Shown: positions 45,362 to 57,687, numbered from the stretch's first letter. The stretch: DNA of 64,000 nt from Lonicera japonica (GCA_021464415.1 CM038469.1:3140501-3204500), one strand, 5' to 3'. The notes: a model not told the origin generated them from the letters alone. Translations and numbers: made by a program.

Positions 45362-47989
45362 AAGGGATTGCGTTTTTAACTTTTAATCTTCTTCAATTCC
45401 TTTTTTGTTGAGAGAGAGAGAGGGGAATATGTAAGGTAACATTTTTCAAAATGAGTGATTATAAATATATTAATTTTAAGTTATGAGATAGAAAAGTGCA
45501 TTAGTCTGTAATAAAATCATAAATTATTTTAATTATTACTTTTCCCATTTATTTTTTTAAAAAAAATTTTACATTCGTCAATCAAGTAAATAAAGAATAA
45601 TAAATAATTAAATACATATCTTTGCAAAAAAATTTTAATTAATCTCCTTTTTTTTCGTTTGTTTAAAGATTATCTCACATAATGTTTAGGTTAGATTTCT
45701 CACACTTCAACTAATCTTCACTCGCAGTGTCTAACTGTCGTTAGTCAATCATTATTTTGCCAATTTAAAAAATTAACTTTAAGAATATCTAGTCAATTTT
45801 AAAATTATTCCGATAATAATCTCATGGACAAGATGCTTAGTTATTAATTAATTAATTTCACGTCTATTCTTTTGTTAAAAAAAGAGTAGCATGGCATGTG
45901 AAGGGGAGTAGTACGAAATGCAACGAGAACCGTGTGATGATGACACGTGGGGACATCCTGATAATCAAAAAAATTGCATGTGAATTCCATTGTGGTGGAG
46001 GTTTCTTTGTAGTAGGCCTAATATCTCGGCGTAATAATCTGAAGAAGATTGGAAAGTGCAGTTGGGGGCTGCTGCATTCCTTTCCTCATTTTCTGTCTCT
46101 CTACATTTAACTTTCCCACTATCGCCTAAAGCCTCTTCATCAATCTTCCACGAAAAACAAAGAATCCGACCAGATTTTACTGGGCCAGCGTTCGCCTTAA
46201 AACTCGTATTAATAATTTATTTATAAAAAATGTTAAAAGATACTGTAGATTTTATTTGAAACAATTTCTTATAAAAAAATTCATGGAATAATATAATTGT
46301 TAGTTAAGGGCCTATGTTTTACCGACTTCTAAAAATATTGTAATTTTAACTTTGCAATAAATTTTTATATTGTTATTTTTCATGGTATGGTTCAAATTAA
46401 ATTTGTACGGCATGTTTCAGTAGATTATTATATTTAATTGTTTAATTGACATTTAACTTATTTTTTTTAGAACTAAACTTTCTTCCTTTGACACAATGTA
46501 TATAATTGTTTTTCTTTTAATATCCTTATATACCATATAATTAGAAAGTCCGGTGAGGCGGCGAATCACAAATTCAAAGTATCTTCAAGAAGGGAAATAG
46601 GTCGCGAACGGGTATGGGAAGGGTGTTGGTGTTTGGAGGACAAATGAATCCAATTCCGTCCACTTTTAAGCATAACTCACGTTGCATAAATAGTAGCTTT
46701 GTGAACTGATTCAGGGTGGCTGCAATGAGCTAAAAAAAAATGAAAAATATTGTTTGTGATAGGCACTACAATTTTCTAGGAACACCTAACACAAATGTAT
46801 AGTACCACAACTTTACTTTAAAAATCAATTTCTATATGATTAAACTTATTACTAAAATAATTATAATTAGAACACGGCATATTAGTATATTATTGCTTTT
46901 CAAAGTTATGTATTATTCTAATAATATCTATAATTACTTTAGTGATAACATTATTCTCTATTGTATTTTTAATTTGAATTTTCATGTCAAGTCACAACTA
47001 TGACTTATTGCGAAAAGGAATTATTATCAGTTGAATTTTGTTAGATTGCTGAAGTAGACCTTTTTGGCTGCTTCATCAATAGATGATGGATAGCCGAATG
47101 TTTGCCAATTACCAGTAGAGTTTTTTTTTAGGAAAAATAATAATATACGTCTTAAGAACACATATTAAAAATATCAAAAATATAAAAACTGAACTCTTAT
47201 ATAATAAATTGTGTCATATTTAATATATGTCAAAAGTCTATTCTTTCTAAATATAGCTATTTAATTATGTCTTCAGAGCACGTGTTAATTTAACCCTTTT
47301 TTAGTTACTTCTTATTCTTATTACTAAATTAGACATTCCCTCTATTTTACTACTCCTTAGATTTACCCTCTTCAACCTTATGAGAATGTTTACTCCGACC
47401 AATTTTTTCGCAAAAGAACTAAAATACCACTTGTTCATCTTTTCCGAAAAAACCCTAGCTCTTATTTGTTACTTTCTCATTCTAAACATAATCTTTCTAT
47501 CTTTAATATTTGTTCAGAATAATAAAAGGACGGAGAGAAGAACAAAACCTCCGTTGTCCTAGACGAAGACAACATTTGCTGAAATCTGGTGTTGTTGGCT
47601 GATTGCTCCTCTCGTGATCATATCCCCTGCTTTTTCACGTACTAAAATTTTCTTTAATCCAAAGCACATTCGAAACCCCATTTTCACTATTCAATCTCTA
47701 TCTCTCTCTCTCAACCCTTTATTAAGATTAAATCTAGATAGAAAAAAGGGCAGATTCAGATATAGATGTAGAGAATAAAATTCAGATTTAAGAGTGCTGA
47801 AAATATCTGAGCGATTAAAGGATTGCTCGGATCTAGTGATTAGGTAGAACTTCGTCCTCATCCTGAGGTGAAACTACAATAATCCAAAATATCTCACATG
47901 TAAGAAGTTCCTTGGTATATATATGGTTCAATCATCCTAATTTATAATTTGGGTTAATCATTTTAAGAGAGAATCCAGGTAGTTAGATC
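45362..47989. other. TBL upstream region and intergenic DNA
   Basis: On the minus strand, CT-rich DNA (45409-45422, CTCTCTCTCT on that strand) lies just upstream of the TBL start, probably in the 5' leader. A G-box is marked separately. Beyond about 46200 I recognise no gene. The plus-strand ORF 47380-47562 has no motif. Confidence 0.5.
45944..45949. promoter_or_regulatory. G-box / ABRE-like motif
   Basis: CACGTG within GACACGTGGGG, about 585 bp upstream of the TBL ATG. bZIP and bHLH factors bind this core, and the flanking bases fit an ABA-response element. Its location upstream of TBL is suggestive only. Confidence 0.4.
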
Positions 47990-48014
47990 ACGTAACTGTG
48001 CAGCTAGCTCAAGT

Positions 48015-48245
48015 GTGCGGCTGGCTAAGGGACTTAACGGGAGAAATTCTAACTACCCAATTAGAGTTTTCAAAGAGTTAATGATAGTTGAAGAAGAAGA
48101 GCGAGATTTAACAGGGGGAGATCCTGACTACCCAATTAGGGTTTTCAAAGAGTTAATGATAGTTGAAGAAGACGAGCGCAACATAGCCATGTACACCAAA
48201 AAAATTAATGAAGGAGTTAATGATTTTCGAAGAAGAAGAGCGTAA
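48015..48245 (+). other. Small ORF built from 75-bp tandem units
   Basis: A 76-codon ORF over a tandem repeat with a 75-bp (25-codon) period: units begin at about 48051 and 48126, and a partial third at about 48205. Each unit reads YPIRVFKELMIVEEEER with small changes. Because the period is a multiple of three the frame stays open automatically, so the ORF alone is weak evidence of coding. It resembles no family I know, and no start context or splice sites support it. Confidence 0.4.
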
Positions 48246-49187
48246 TATAGCTATGTAGTAAAGTACTGGGAATGTCTAATTTGGGGGTAAGTTAAAAAGC
48301 CCAAGTTTTTTTTACTAATTACTATATACTATTATATATAAGATTGAAAATTAATTTTAGAAGTAATCCGGATATATTGGTTTGACTTAGATTTAAATCT
48401 TAAAATAAAATAGAGCAAGTTGTGGCCTGTTGCTCGGGCAGAAATAAATAATAATTCTATAAGTTGCTATATCAAATACATAATATATCAAAATCTGGCT
48501 TAAAAATCAACAAATTACATCAACCCACTACATCTAAAGTATAAATAGAACCTAATATGTGGTCTCATTCTTATTTAGACTAATTATGTGAATCAAATTA
48601 TAATGCTTTTTTATTTTTTATTTTTCATGTGTAATTATTTTATTCATCTTATTTTTAAATTCTTTTTCATGTCTAATTCTTTTACTCATATTATTATATA
48701 AAAGACTCTAACCTTTAACACCTCATAAAATCATCAAATACCATATGCCTCAATCTTAAGCAACCCAGGACTAACATTTTATACCCAAAAATTAATAAGC
48801 AAACCAAAAATAACCGAACTAAATAAAAAAATTAGAACGGAACATAATTAACTGTTAAAATGGATAACCGAACCGGTTTGCGGGATGACAAAAGTTTTGA
48901 TTATATTCAAAAGATTCAATTTAATCGAACCGAAATGAACCGAAAATCAGTCTCTCTAATTCTCTCTCATCTCTATCTACACCTCACTTCCTTCCCAAAT
49001 CAGCCACAAACAAGAAAAAGGTGCGGCAATTGCCGCTCACCATATTTTTCCGTAATACGTTTGTTTTGATTTGATGCAATATGATCAAATATGTGTACAT
49101 TAATTTAATATAATAGAATTGAATATGTGTATATTATTTGGTGCTATAAGATTGAGTCAATGTATTTTTTTTATTCTCATAAGTAAT
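48246..49187. other. Intergenic; possible hAT terminal debris
   Basis: No gene. Clustered CCGAAC/GAACCG motifs (48815-48940) look like subterminal parts of an Ac-like hAT element, but I cannot place its ends. Confidence 0.4.
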
Positions 49188-49196
49188 TTAGTTCTA

Positions 49197-49581
49197 GGGT
49201 AAAAAACACTAAACCCCTTTCAACTATCACTTTTTTGCACTAAACCCCCCATCTTTTAAAAGTGACACTAAATTCCCTTAAACTATTAGATGTTATCACT
49301 TAACCCCCGAAATTACATAAATGCCCTTGTACAAAGTTGGGTAAAAAACACTAAACCACCTTAAATTATCACTTTGTGGCATTAAACCCCCTTGAACTAT
49401 CACAACTTAACACTTTACCCCCTAATTTATAAAAAGACATTTATTTACAAGGGCATTTATGTAATTTCGGGGGTTAAGTGATAACATCTAATGGTTTAAG
49501 AGGGTTTAGTGTCACTTTTAAAAGATGAGGGAGTTTAATGCAAAAAAGTAATAGTTGAAGGAGGTTTAGTGTTTTTTACCC
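49197..49581. mobile_element. MULE-type fold-back MITE
   Basis: A 385-bp element that is almost entirely an inverted repeat. Two arms of about 135 bp (49197-49331 and the complement of 49447-49581), estimated near 90 percent identical, begin GGGTAAAAAACACTAAACC. They are flanked by a perfect 9-bp target duplication TTAGTTCTA (49188-49196 and 49582-49590). Long inverted repeats with 9-bp targets are the mark of Mutator-like elements. The transcript would fold into a long hairpin. It ends 354 bp before the start codon of the LTO1-like gene. Confidence 0.92.
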
Positions 49582-49934
49582 TTAGTTCTATTACACTAAA
49601 TAAATGATTATATACTCAATTCAAATATACCGAGTTAAATATATAGAAAGTATTATGAACGGATATGTGATGTCGCAATAGCCCCGCCCCAAGAAAAGGG
49701 GAGTTCTCATCTCCACTATCATCATCGTCTAACCTTTAAACTACTACACCTTCCTACCACTATCATCTTACCACTATAACCATCCCGCCGCTCACCACCA
49801 CAGTTCACTCCGGCCGCCACGCCGCCTACTCGGTGTGATTAATAGTTAGTCTAGATTTTTAAGGCTCATACCAGTCCCATCTCCTTAAAAAAAAAGCTAC
49901 ACACAACTACAAGTCTGCTTGCTACAAATCAACC

Positions 49935-50372
49935 ATGGATTCTCTAAAACCCAATTCAATCGAAGACATATTCGACTCTTCACTCAATCTAGAAGATTCT
50001 CACTTCAATGAAGGCTTCCAAGAAGGCTATAACGACGGCTTATCATCCGGCAAAGACGAGGGACGAGAAGTGGGTCTCAAATCAGGCTTCGAAATTGGGG
50101 AAGAACTAGGGTTTTACAGAGGCTGCGTCGATATATGGAACTCTGCAATTCAATTAGATTCCACCTGCTTTTCGTCTAGGGTTCAGAAAAGTATTAAGCA
50201 AATGGATGATTTGGTTATGAAGTACCCAATCTCCGACCCGGAAAATGAGTCCGTGAGTGATATTATGGATTCTTTAAGGTTGAAATTTAGGGCTATTTGT
50301 GCTACTTTGAATGTTAAATTGGAGTATAATGGGTACCCAAAGGCTTCAGATTTGAAGGAGATGGAGTTTTGA
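49935..50372 (+). CDS. LTO1: LTO1 homologue (Yae1-domain, iron-sulfur delivery adaptor)
   Basis: A single exon of 145 residues starting at ACCATGG, a good plant context. The N-terminus carries the complete deca-GX3 motif: glycines at 27, 31, 35, 39, 43, 47, 51, 55, 59 and 63, exactly ten at four-residue spacing (GFQEGYNDGLSSG onward). In yeast and human, Lto1 pairs with Yae1 through this helix and links the cytosolic iron-sulfur (CIA) machinery to the ribosome-recycling ATPase Rli1/ABCE1. The protein ends MEF, which fits the C-terminal CIA-targeting signature (hydrophobic, acidic or Ser, Trp or Phe); this point is inference. Length is normal for the family. A GC-rich stretch (GCCCCGCCCC, 49681-49690) and a MULE MITE lie upstream. 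Confidence 0.9.
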   Translation: MDSLKPNSIEDIFDSSLNLEDSHFNEGFQEGYNDGLSSGKDEGREVGLKSGFEIGEELGFYRGCVDIWNSAIQLDSTCFSSRVQKSIKQMDDLVMKYPISDPENESVSDIMDSLRLKFRAICATLNVKLEYNGYPKASDLKEMEF

Positions 50373-51639
50373 GGTGGGTTTTGTTTATTTTAGAATGTTG
50401 GTGATTATATATATGAATCTTGTTTTTATTTAACCGTGAAGTTTCTTTCTATACATAAAGGATTCTAGCAATTTATTAATGTTTTCATTAAGTCTATTTA
50501 TATTTGAAAAGTTTTGTATTTTGTACAACTTTGCTTCCAAAGTGTGGGCTGCAAGATGTTAACATTGTTACATGGTGCCAACTTATAACATCATAAGTTA
50601 AGCTAGCAAAGCCTACTTTTGCTAGTTTTAAATGAAATGTTGGATTGTTTAATATCGAGTTGTGTAACTCAACCTTTCCTTTTGGGTGGTGAATCTCTAG
50701 TGCTGGTGTTATTTTTGTGATTTCTGTCCTAATAATTTGGATTTTGGACTACCAGTTAACTTATATAAGCCATGTAATTATCTTAACTTTAAGCATAGGC
50801 TAATTATTGTTGGTTTGAAGTTGTGGGCTTTGTTGTCAGAGGACATTGTCTGCTTGCTTGGATCATAAATCTTTTTGATTCTGCATGTTGAGGCCTTTGG
50901 TTCCGGGAGGTATTTACTCGCTATTGTAGGTTGAGAAAAGTTTGTCGTACAAGATAACGTGGCCATCTCATTGTTATTTATTTATCAGAAGCTGAAAATT
51001 TCATTTGAAAGACATAAACGCACAAATCTAAGTTAAAAGACAAGGGGCAATCAGCTCAATGACTCAGCTGTGTAAATCAGAGAAAACAAGGGGATTTCCT
51101 CCTATGCTTGGTAACATTCAGAAACATCCGTCTTTATGCCTTTAAGAAAAAAGAAGAGAGAAAAAAGGTTAGCTAACAGCTCCTTTTGCAAATGTTGAGA
51201 TCAGAATCTAAATTTTTTTACCTTTTTTTAAAAGAAAGCTCAAAGCCATTGGCATTAGAGTGATGTTTATTATAAGTGAAAAAAGTATTGGAAGAGACAA
51301 AGCCCCTCCACCAAGGCATGTGAAGTATACAAGATACCAAAATGAAACTACGCTTACATAATGGATCAGATCAATGAGGTAGTCCACAGTCCACACAATA
51401 AAGCCCATTCCTACATAAAAGAGGCATATAAGCTTTACTAAAGAGGCAAAAACCTATACAATTCATAGAAACTGTCAAAAAATAACAATTTTAGCATAGG
51501 GGAGGGTTGAGCCTAACCTTGAGAGGATCGATTCCCAAAGAAACAGGACCAGTCCTGAGACCAAAATTCTTTTGGCAGCAGCCACAAATGTCATCAGCAA
51601 GAAGCACTTGAATGCAGCAGCAACACACCTAGGTGAATC
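50373..51639. other. LTO1 3' flank and intergenic DNA
   Basis: Includes the probable 3' untranslated region of the LTO1-like gene. The ORFs at 50778-50966 and 51208-51408 on the minus strand show no motif. DNA from about 51500 may already be the tail of the LINE described next. Confidence 0.5.
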
Positions 51640-52550
51640 TGTAGTTGCTAATTAGGGATTCTTCAGAGACCACTATGGAGCAAGGGGAGGTGCACCATTC
51701 CACAGAGGATTGGAACAGTTGCAGACCCATGTTAGAGAGCAAATCTGCAACTTTTATGTTGCATTCTCTTAATATGTGTGTACCAAAAAATTGTATCTGA
51801 GATAGCATAACTTTGCAGTTGTTGTTCCATCAAGTTATTAGAGGCCAAGGTGGAGCATAGTTGTGGTTCAGAAGACGATGCAAGACTGAGAGAATCAAGT
51901 TGCACCAAGAGGCAGTGCCAACCCCTAGACCAAGAAATCTGTATGCCTTTGTATCATTGCCAGCATTTCTGCACAAAATGCTGTCTGACGACCAACTTTG
52001 TAGCAAAAGGCATCTACTTGGAACACCCTAAAATGTCCGAATACTCATCCCACTGCAACATTTCCCAGATTCTCTTTGGCAAGCCCATCAGTATTGAGTT
52101 TGATCCAATTTGGTGCTGAAGGCAGCCAACGCACTTCAATGAATCTCTGGATCATTGTTAGAGCTGTGAAAGAGCACTCACTAAATAAATGCTTATGCTT
52201 TCAGAGGCTGCATGGCAAATTTCATGCCTAGAGGCTAAGGATAGATTATCATGAGTGGGACAGTCTATTATTTAGTAATCTCCAAGAGAAGAGAGTCTGG
52301 GTGGATGGGATGTAATCTGCCATAAAGGTTCGGACCATTGACATTCAGTATGTGGGGAATAGAAGGAAGATGCAGCAGTGAAGGTCAAATGATCATTGGG
52401 AATGAAAGCCCAAATGAGGGCATCAGGTGTTGCCAAGGTGGTGGGATGGGGGTGGATTTGAGCCCAACTTAAGGATGGAATCATGAAACCAGTTGGGGAT
52501 GTCTCTAGGTCTAGTTGGCACTTATTCTTTTGGGGATGTAATGCTGCCAC
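51640..52550 (-). pseudogene. LINE ORF2 C-terminal relic (zf-RVT and RNase H)
   Basis: Minus-strand end of a plant L1-type LINE ORF2. From 52550 an open stretch includes TPDALIWAFIPNDHLTFTAA, resembling the region between RT and zinc finger (D-LIW....G-FT--SA). Further on (about 52115-51960) comes the RNase H domain, WIKLNTDGLAKENLGN, then GHFRVFQVDAF and RQTAFCAEMLAMIQ. The region ends near 51700 with VADLLSNMGLQL, like the terminal AD-LAN-G motif. Stops and deletions are frequent. The family call rests on order and spacing of these motifs. Confidence 0.7.
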
Positions 52551-54169
52551 AAAGGCACCTATCTATCCCTCGTGTGAAGGAAATTTTAGGAAGCCTATAG
52601 GTCTAGTTGCCACTTTTTTTATATTCATAGTAGCCTCCCAAACAAATGTCTCCAACATTTTTGTTTATGATGCTTCCTCTTTCCATATATATATATATAT
52701 ATATTTTACAAATTTGAAAAATGAGTTTAAGAAAACAAAAAGAATGAGGAGTCCTCATTTTAGCATACCATGTCATATATACATTGTGTATGGTGGGACT
52801 CTTTGATTCAGAGGCATTCATAGAAAACATGAAAATGGTTACTTCTCCATACCACATCCATGGTTATATAGATATATAATCCAAATTTTGCTTTTCCACT
52901 TTATGAATGTCTAATGTATATAGACAATCCACCTCATAGACAGACCATTGGAGATGATGTTAGATCTTATTCTGCTCATGTTGGGATCCATTCAGCTTTA
53001 GTCCAGTCTTAATTCTGAAAATTCCCAACACTCCAACTCAAATTTATCCGTTGGTTAATCTAATGTGTCAAAGTTGTATCCCAATTTTCACCCTACATTG
53101 CATCTATAAATTGTGATGTCTCTCAATTTTCACCCAACATTGCATCTATAAATTGTGATGTCAGGCTCTTGTTACCTAGTATTGAAAATGTCAAATATCA
53201 TCTAGATAGGAGCAGATTGGGGGAAGACCTAATATGGGGGGTTGATTTACTGGCTAATGATTTGATTGTCTTTCTTTCCTTTTTCCCCATTAAAAAGATG
53301 AAGAAATTTCTGAGGTTTCCCTGTTCACTTGGCTGGTGGTAGTGCCTATTAATCTTGAGCCTCGGAAGTAAAGACCCTCCTATCTTTTCCTTTGCAGTAT
53401 AAAGATCACCTGGAGCTTAGTGGATACTTATTAAGTTCACATTATTGCTCTTCCTCTTTGTACTTAGAACCCAGCCTCCGATTGATAGATTAATTATAAG
53501 CCTAAGCAAATTAATTCGATGTGACCTTCAGATTCTGGATAATGATTGTTGGCCTTGAATGTGTCCAAAAGAAATTATATGATTTTAGAGGAAACAAACC
53601 TTCCAAGTGGGAAAAAAATGTGTTAACACTCGAAAGAATCTCTCTTATGTTTGTTTGATTTTGCTAGTTTTGACAAGGATCCTGATATGTGCAAGGTGGC
53701 AGTCCCCATGGGTACCCCATGAGGCAACTGTGCAACCATACCGAACCACACGGGTCCCATCCATGGGTATGGGTTTGACATTTCAACAACTGGACAATGG
53801 GTTTTGATTCTCACCCTATACACAAATCAGACACTCTCACATTCGTGTTCTTCTCTTTGTATTGCGGTTAGGCACCATTTTCTATTATTCATATACAAAT
53901 TAACCATGAGGGTCCCCTTTGTGTTATGTCTATTTTCTCGGCTCATCTCTGTATATCTTATCTTTGAGCAAAGGCAAATCTCAAGTTATTACTAACATAT
54001 ATATATATATATATATTTACAACACTATTGTGATAAATTATTTGTGCACAGCATACTTGCTAGTAGTTACAACTTTGCCTATACTTCTATTTTGTTGTCC
54101 ATGTGTAAACAGTTTTGCTATCTTTGTGTTGACATTTAACATCTGGATCTTTGATAATAATGCATATAG
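52551..54169. other. Intergenic, nothing firm
   Basis: No gene recognised. A TA microsatellite (about 52685-52704) and a duplication at 53083-53162 are present. Overlapping ORFs at 53607-53823 on both strands have no motif. Confidence 0.45.
53083..53162. repeat. 42-bp-period tandem duplication
   Basis: A 38-bp block (53083-53120) recurs at 53125-53162 with one difference (CCCTACATT against CCCAACATT). Confidence 0.88.
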
Positions 54170-54275
54170 AGTCTACGATTTGATGGCCGCAAGTTTCTTT
54201 GTGCGGCTGAGATCATCGGCAGTGTGCTTTTCGATGGTTTGGTTAAGAACAAGTGGGCTGGTCTATCCCAATATG
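54170..54275 (+). other. Orphan exon-like ORF with good splice sites
   Basis: A 106-bp stretch preceded by GCATATAG and followed by GTAAGT, open in the frame that gives SLRFDGRKFLCAAEIIG and then SVLFDGLVKNKWAGLSQY. Composition and codon choice look like protein-coding DNA and unlike the AT-rich surroundings. I do not recognise the family and find no partner exon nearby. It may be a captured or relic exon from a gene fragment, or part of a gene whose other exons I could not see. A different frame is also open, so the reading is inferred. Confidence 0.4.
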
Positions 54276-55158
54276 GTAAGTTACAGCTAGCTATTAGATA
54301 CCTTACTTGTTGTGTATAAACACTGGGTGCTCATATGAACATGGTTTATTAATGATATCGTAGTTTGTATGTATGCATATACTGATCTGATTCAGTTTAT
54401 TTATGTGTTAGTATATTAATATTTGTAGACAGTACCAGACTCAAAATCTTGTTAAAGAGTTAAAATAAGTACATAAAGAAAAGGCCAGCTGGTTAGCTAA
54501 TCACATGGGACTCTACTCTTGTAGAAGAGGACATTGAGTGAGCAAAAGGTGGGGCCCTCCCCTGCAGCCTAAGAGACAGAGGAAGTTGCTTAGTTATGTG
54601 AGAGAGCGAGTTATTGTTACTTGGCTCAGTGGGGCTTCTTGTGGATGTGGCTTTCTCATGAACTGTGCTTGGTTGCTGGGGTGCATGGCCATCTATCCCC
54701 ATAAACACTCCAAATCCCTTTTTGTTTTTCTTACCCCACATTTTAGCTGCGTTTGGCTCGTTGAAAATTCTGTTCGGTAAAAAGTATTTTTAATGTAAAT
54801 AATCCGTCTCACTTGTAAATAAATTGTTTTGTGTGGGGTTTGTGTTTGGTTGGTATCATATATAACCTATCATGCGACGGTCTGCACTGATTTTTGGCAT
54901 GAAATTGATTTGCATCAAAAATGTAACAAATAATATTATTTTTCATTTACAATACTAGCTAAATACATTGTTTTACTTCTTTGTTTCACAAACCAGTATC
55001 GTACACAACATCTACACAAGTTATCAATATTTCGGTAGGGAAAACGACTGATTGCGTTCCATATGCATATTACAGTTGGGTTTTGTTTTTAGTGCTGTGG
55101 ATTTAAAGATTTGGTACTGTAGTCTGTATTTGTGAAATCAAGGCATCATCAGTGGGAC
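54276..55158. other. Intergenic, nothing recognised
   Basis: No supported feature. The overlapping opposite-strand ORFs near 54493-54780 have no motif. Confidence 0.45.
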
Positions 55159-55695
55159 CAGTGGCCGATCCAAGATTTGAAATACAGAAGGCTAAAACAC
55201 AACATAAAAAATATGATAAAAGGTTTTAAAAAAATATATTTTAATTAAGAAATTCTTTGCATATATGTTTGTAGTATAAAAAGCATATGTTTCGCATGAA
55301 TCTATAGTAAGTACAAAAGTAACTAAACAATTGCGCTCGACAATTTTTCATCCCACAAAATTAATCTATGATTGTATCAATGTTGAAGCATCGAGAAATT
55401 TCTTTCTCAATACATATGATCATGTAATTTGCAAGATAATCATCTTCTACATGCACTTAAATTTATTATATATTTATAATATAAATAATAATAGGTATAA
55501 CAATTAAAACTCCATAAAAAAAATTAACACTCTAAAATAATTTTTAGAGATAAAAAAATTTATAACAAAATAAAAAATGCATAATTTTATTTAAAAAGTG
55601 CCGATAATTATATTTATAAAAAAATTTATTAATACTAATAAAAGTTTGAAATATCTTGGGACTCAGGCCTCCCGTCCCCCTTCCGTCCGCCACTG
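55159..55695. mobile_element. hAT-type MITE with perfect 8-bp target duplication
   Basis: A 537-bp element with ends CAGTGGCCGATCC and GTCCGCCACTG, flanked by an exact 8-bp duplication AGTGGGAC (55151-55158 and 55696-55703). It has no transposase, and its interior is very AT-rich. Ends and length resemble the MITE at 3046-3573. Confidence 0.9.
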
Positions 55696-55981
55696 AGTGG
55701 GACCTTTCTGGTTAAACTTTTGCTGCAGTGGCTTCTTGTAAAACTAGGAATTGGTGACACATTATCTTACTATATGTTTACGAAGGGTTGGTTTTGAGAT
55801 TTGTTGGGCTTGTGTAAAAATCAAGGAGAGAAAATAGAGCACCGAGCGCAAGAGATTAGTTTACGTGAAAAAAAAAATGAAATTAAATGGTGCTTGAAAG
55901 AAGTCAAAGTAAATAAATAATAATTTAACTCTTTTTTTTTTGGATTTTCCACAAAGTTTTCGGGCCAGTTTTTGTATACAT

Positions 55982-56087
55982 CGACTAATCTCTGCTCGCA
56001 ATGCGTGGTTGTCGCTGGCCAACTTTAAAGCATCTCGACTAATCTCTGTTTGTAGTGCGTGGCTGTCGCCGGCCAAACATTATTTCA
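55982..56087 (-). repeat. 54-bp tandem duplication, in frame on the minus strand
   Basis: Two units with a 54-bp period (CGACTAATCTCTG at 55982 and 56036). On the minus strand they are read in one ORF (56076-55861) as two 18-residue repeats, AGDSHALQTEISRDALKL and ASDNHALRAEISRCIQKL. The pattern is helical, like a bZIP zipper or another coiled coil. The identity is unknown, and the ORF has no other support. Confidence 0.55.
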
Positions 56088-56100
56088 ATAACGCCAAAAA

Positions 56101-57687
56101 TTAAACTTAGAATTAACAGCTTTATACCATTAAATTAAGAGGTTTGATTATAATTTAATTTTATCAAATTCGTTGTAATTAATGAGAAATCACTAAATTA
56201 AAATTATGCCAGATAAATATGTGTAGAATGATTCGTATTAATTAATTTTGATTAGTGGACAAACTCTGATTATGAAGTCGGATTCGATTTGTGAATAGGC
56301 AAGTCGGATTCGATTTGTGAATAGGTTGTTTTTGTGTGTGAGAGAGATAAAATCTGATTTAGTCACGTCATATTGGTGGATGATGTATTATTGATCGGTG
56401 GGATATGTAAACAATCATGGCGCAGATGGAGGGGGGAGAAGAAGGGGTCAACGTGGCTTGCATGGGCCATCACCATCATACCAGATTCATCTCATAACAA
56501 CAATAATTCAATTTTTTATTTATATACTTCTAATTTCTAATTTCAACAAAAGAAAAATTATACTATTACAATAGGAAGAGAGAACGAAAAAATATTGCAA
56601 TAAAAATAAAAGAAATCCATTGTTTGACCTAAATTGTTAGTCTTTATTTTAATAGTGTTTTCTTTTTCTTCATAGCTGTAACTTCTAAAATGTTTCATCT
56701 TAGTTAAAAGATTATGAAGTTAAATATTATAAAAGTTTATTTGACAATACTCAAACCCGCAAGCTTTTTTCTTATGTTGTTCATACATTTATTTTTCACC
56801 ATTATTTCTTTTACAAAATTTAAATCCGTGAGCTCTACATTAAAAATAAAGATTCCTTATCGTTGGGCTACTTCTTTAATTATTAAATATTTTTCATTTT
56901 AAATTAAAAAGTGAGCGTGCACACGTATATCATATGTTGAGTATCTACTGATTTTAAGAGTGAAGCAATTCTTTTACTAACAAAATATAAGACAACTGTG
57001 TCACTATACAGAAATATAGATAGGATTATTATCTGAATCAAAAAAAAAAAAAGATAAGAATAGTTAAACCTAATGTAATATGGATAATGATTTCAATAGT
57101 AATTTTAAACTAAATACAAATAATATATATTATAATATCCGGTCCATATTTCATCTATTTACACTTCTAGATATACATAAAGTATTGTTAAAAATAAATT
57201 TTGAAATATTTAAATATTCGTTTGGAGGACTATAATCTTAAAAATAAAATAAAAAGAGACAAATTTTGAAGAAAAAAAAAAAGAAAAAGGAAAAGAAGCA
57301 GGTGTCATCTGGCACCGACGCCTCATGTCATGACTCCCACGTTTATCTCTTTTTTCAGTTAAAAAGGAATATCCATCCAGAATTCCAAATATGTAAAATT
57401 AGATACCATCTAGTTTGCCGGTATTCAATTTTGTTAGAGAAATCATGTCAACGTACGGTTGTATTACATGTCTGTATTTAACTCAAATATATAAGTCATA
57501 TATTTATATAATAAGGAAATATTTTTTTTAACTAAACAACTTTTGAAATTTTACCTAATCAAAGGTCTAGATTTACTTTAATAAATTTGTTTTTCTTTAC
57601 ACACATTTTAGATCCTGGAATGTGGTTTATCTCCAAGAAGCATTCTCTACCTTACATTTGTTTATTTTTTTTCATTTTACACCTTTA
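56101..57687. other. AT-rich intergenic DNA
   Basis: No gene. A 25-bp tandem duplication (AAGTCGGATTCGATTTGTGA at 56276 and 56301) is the only structure noted. The ORFs at 56714 and 57266 have no motif. Confidence 0.5.
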
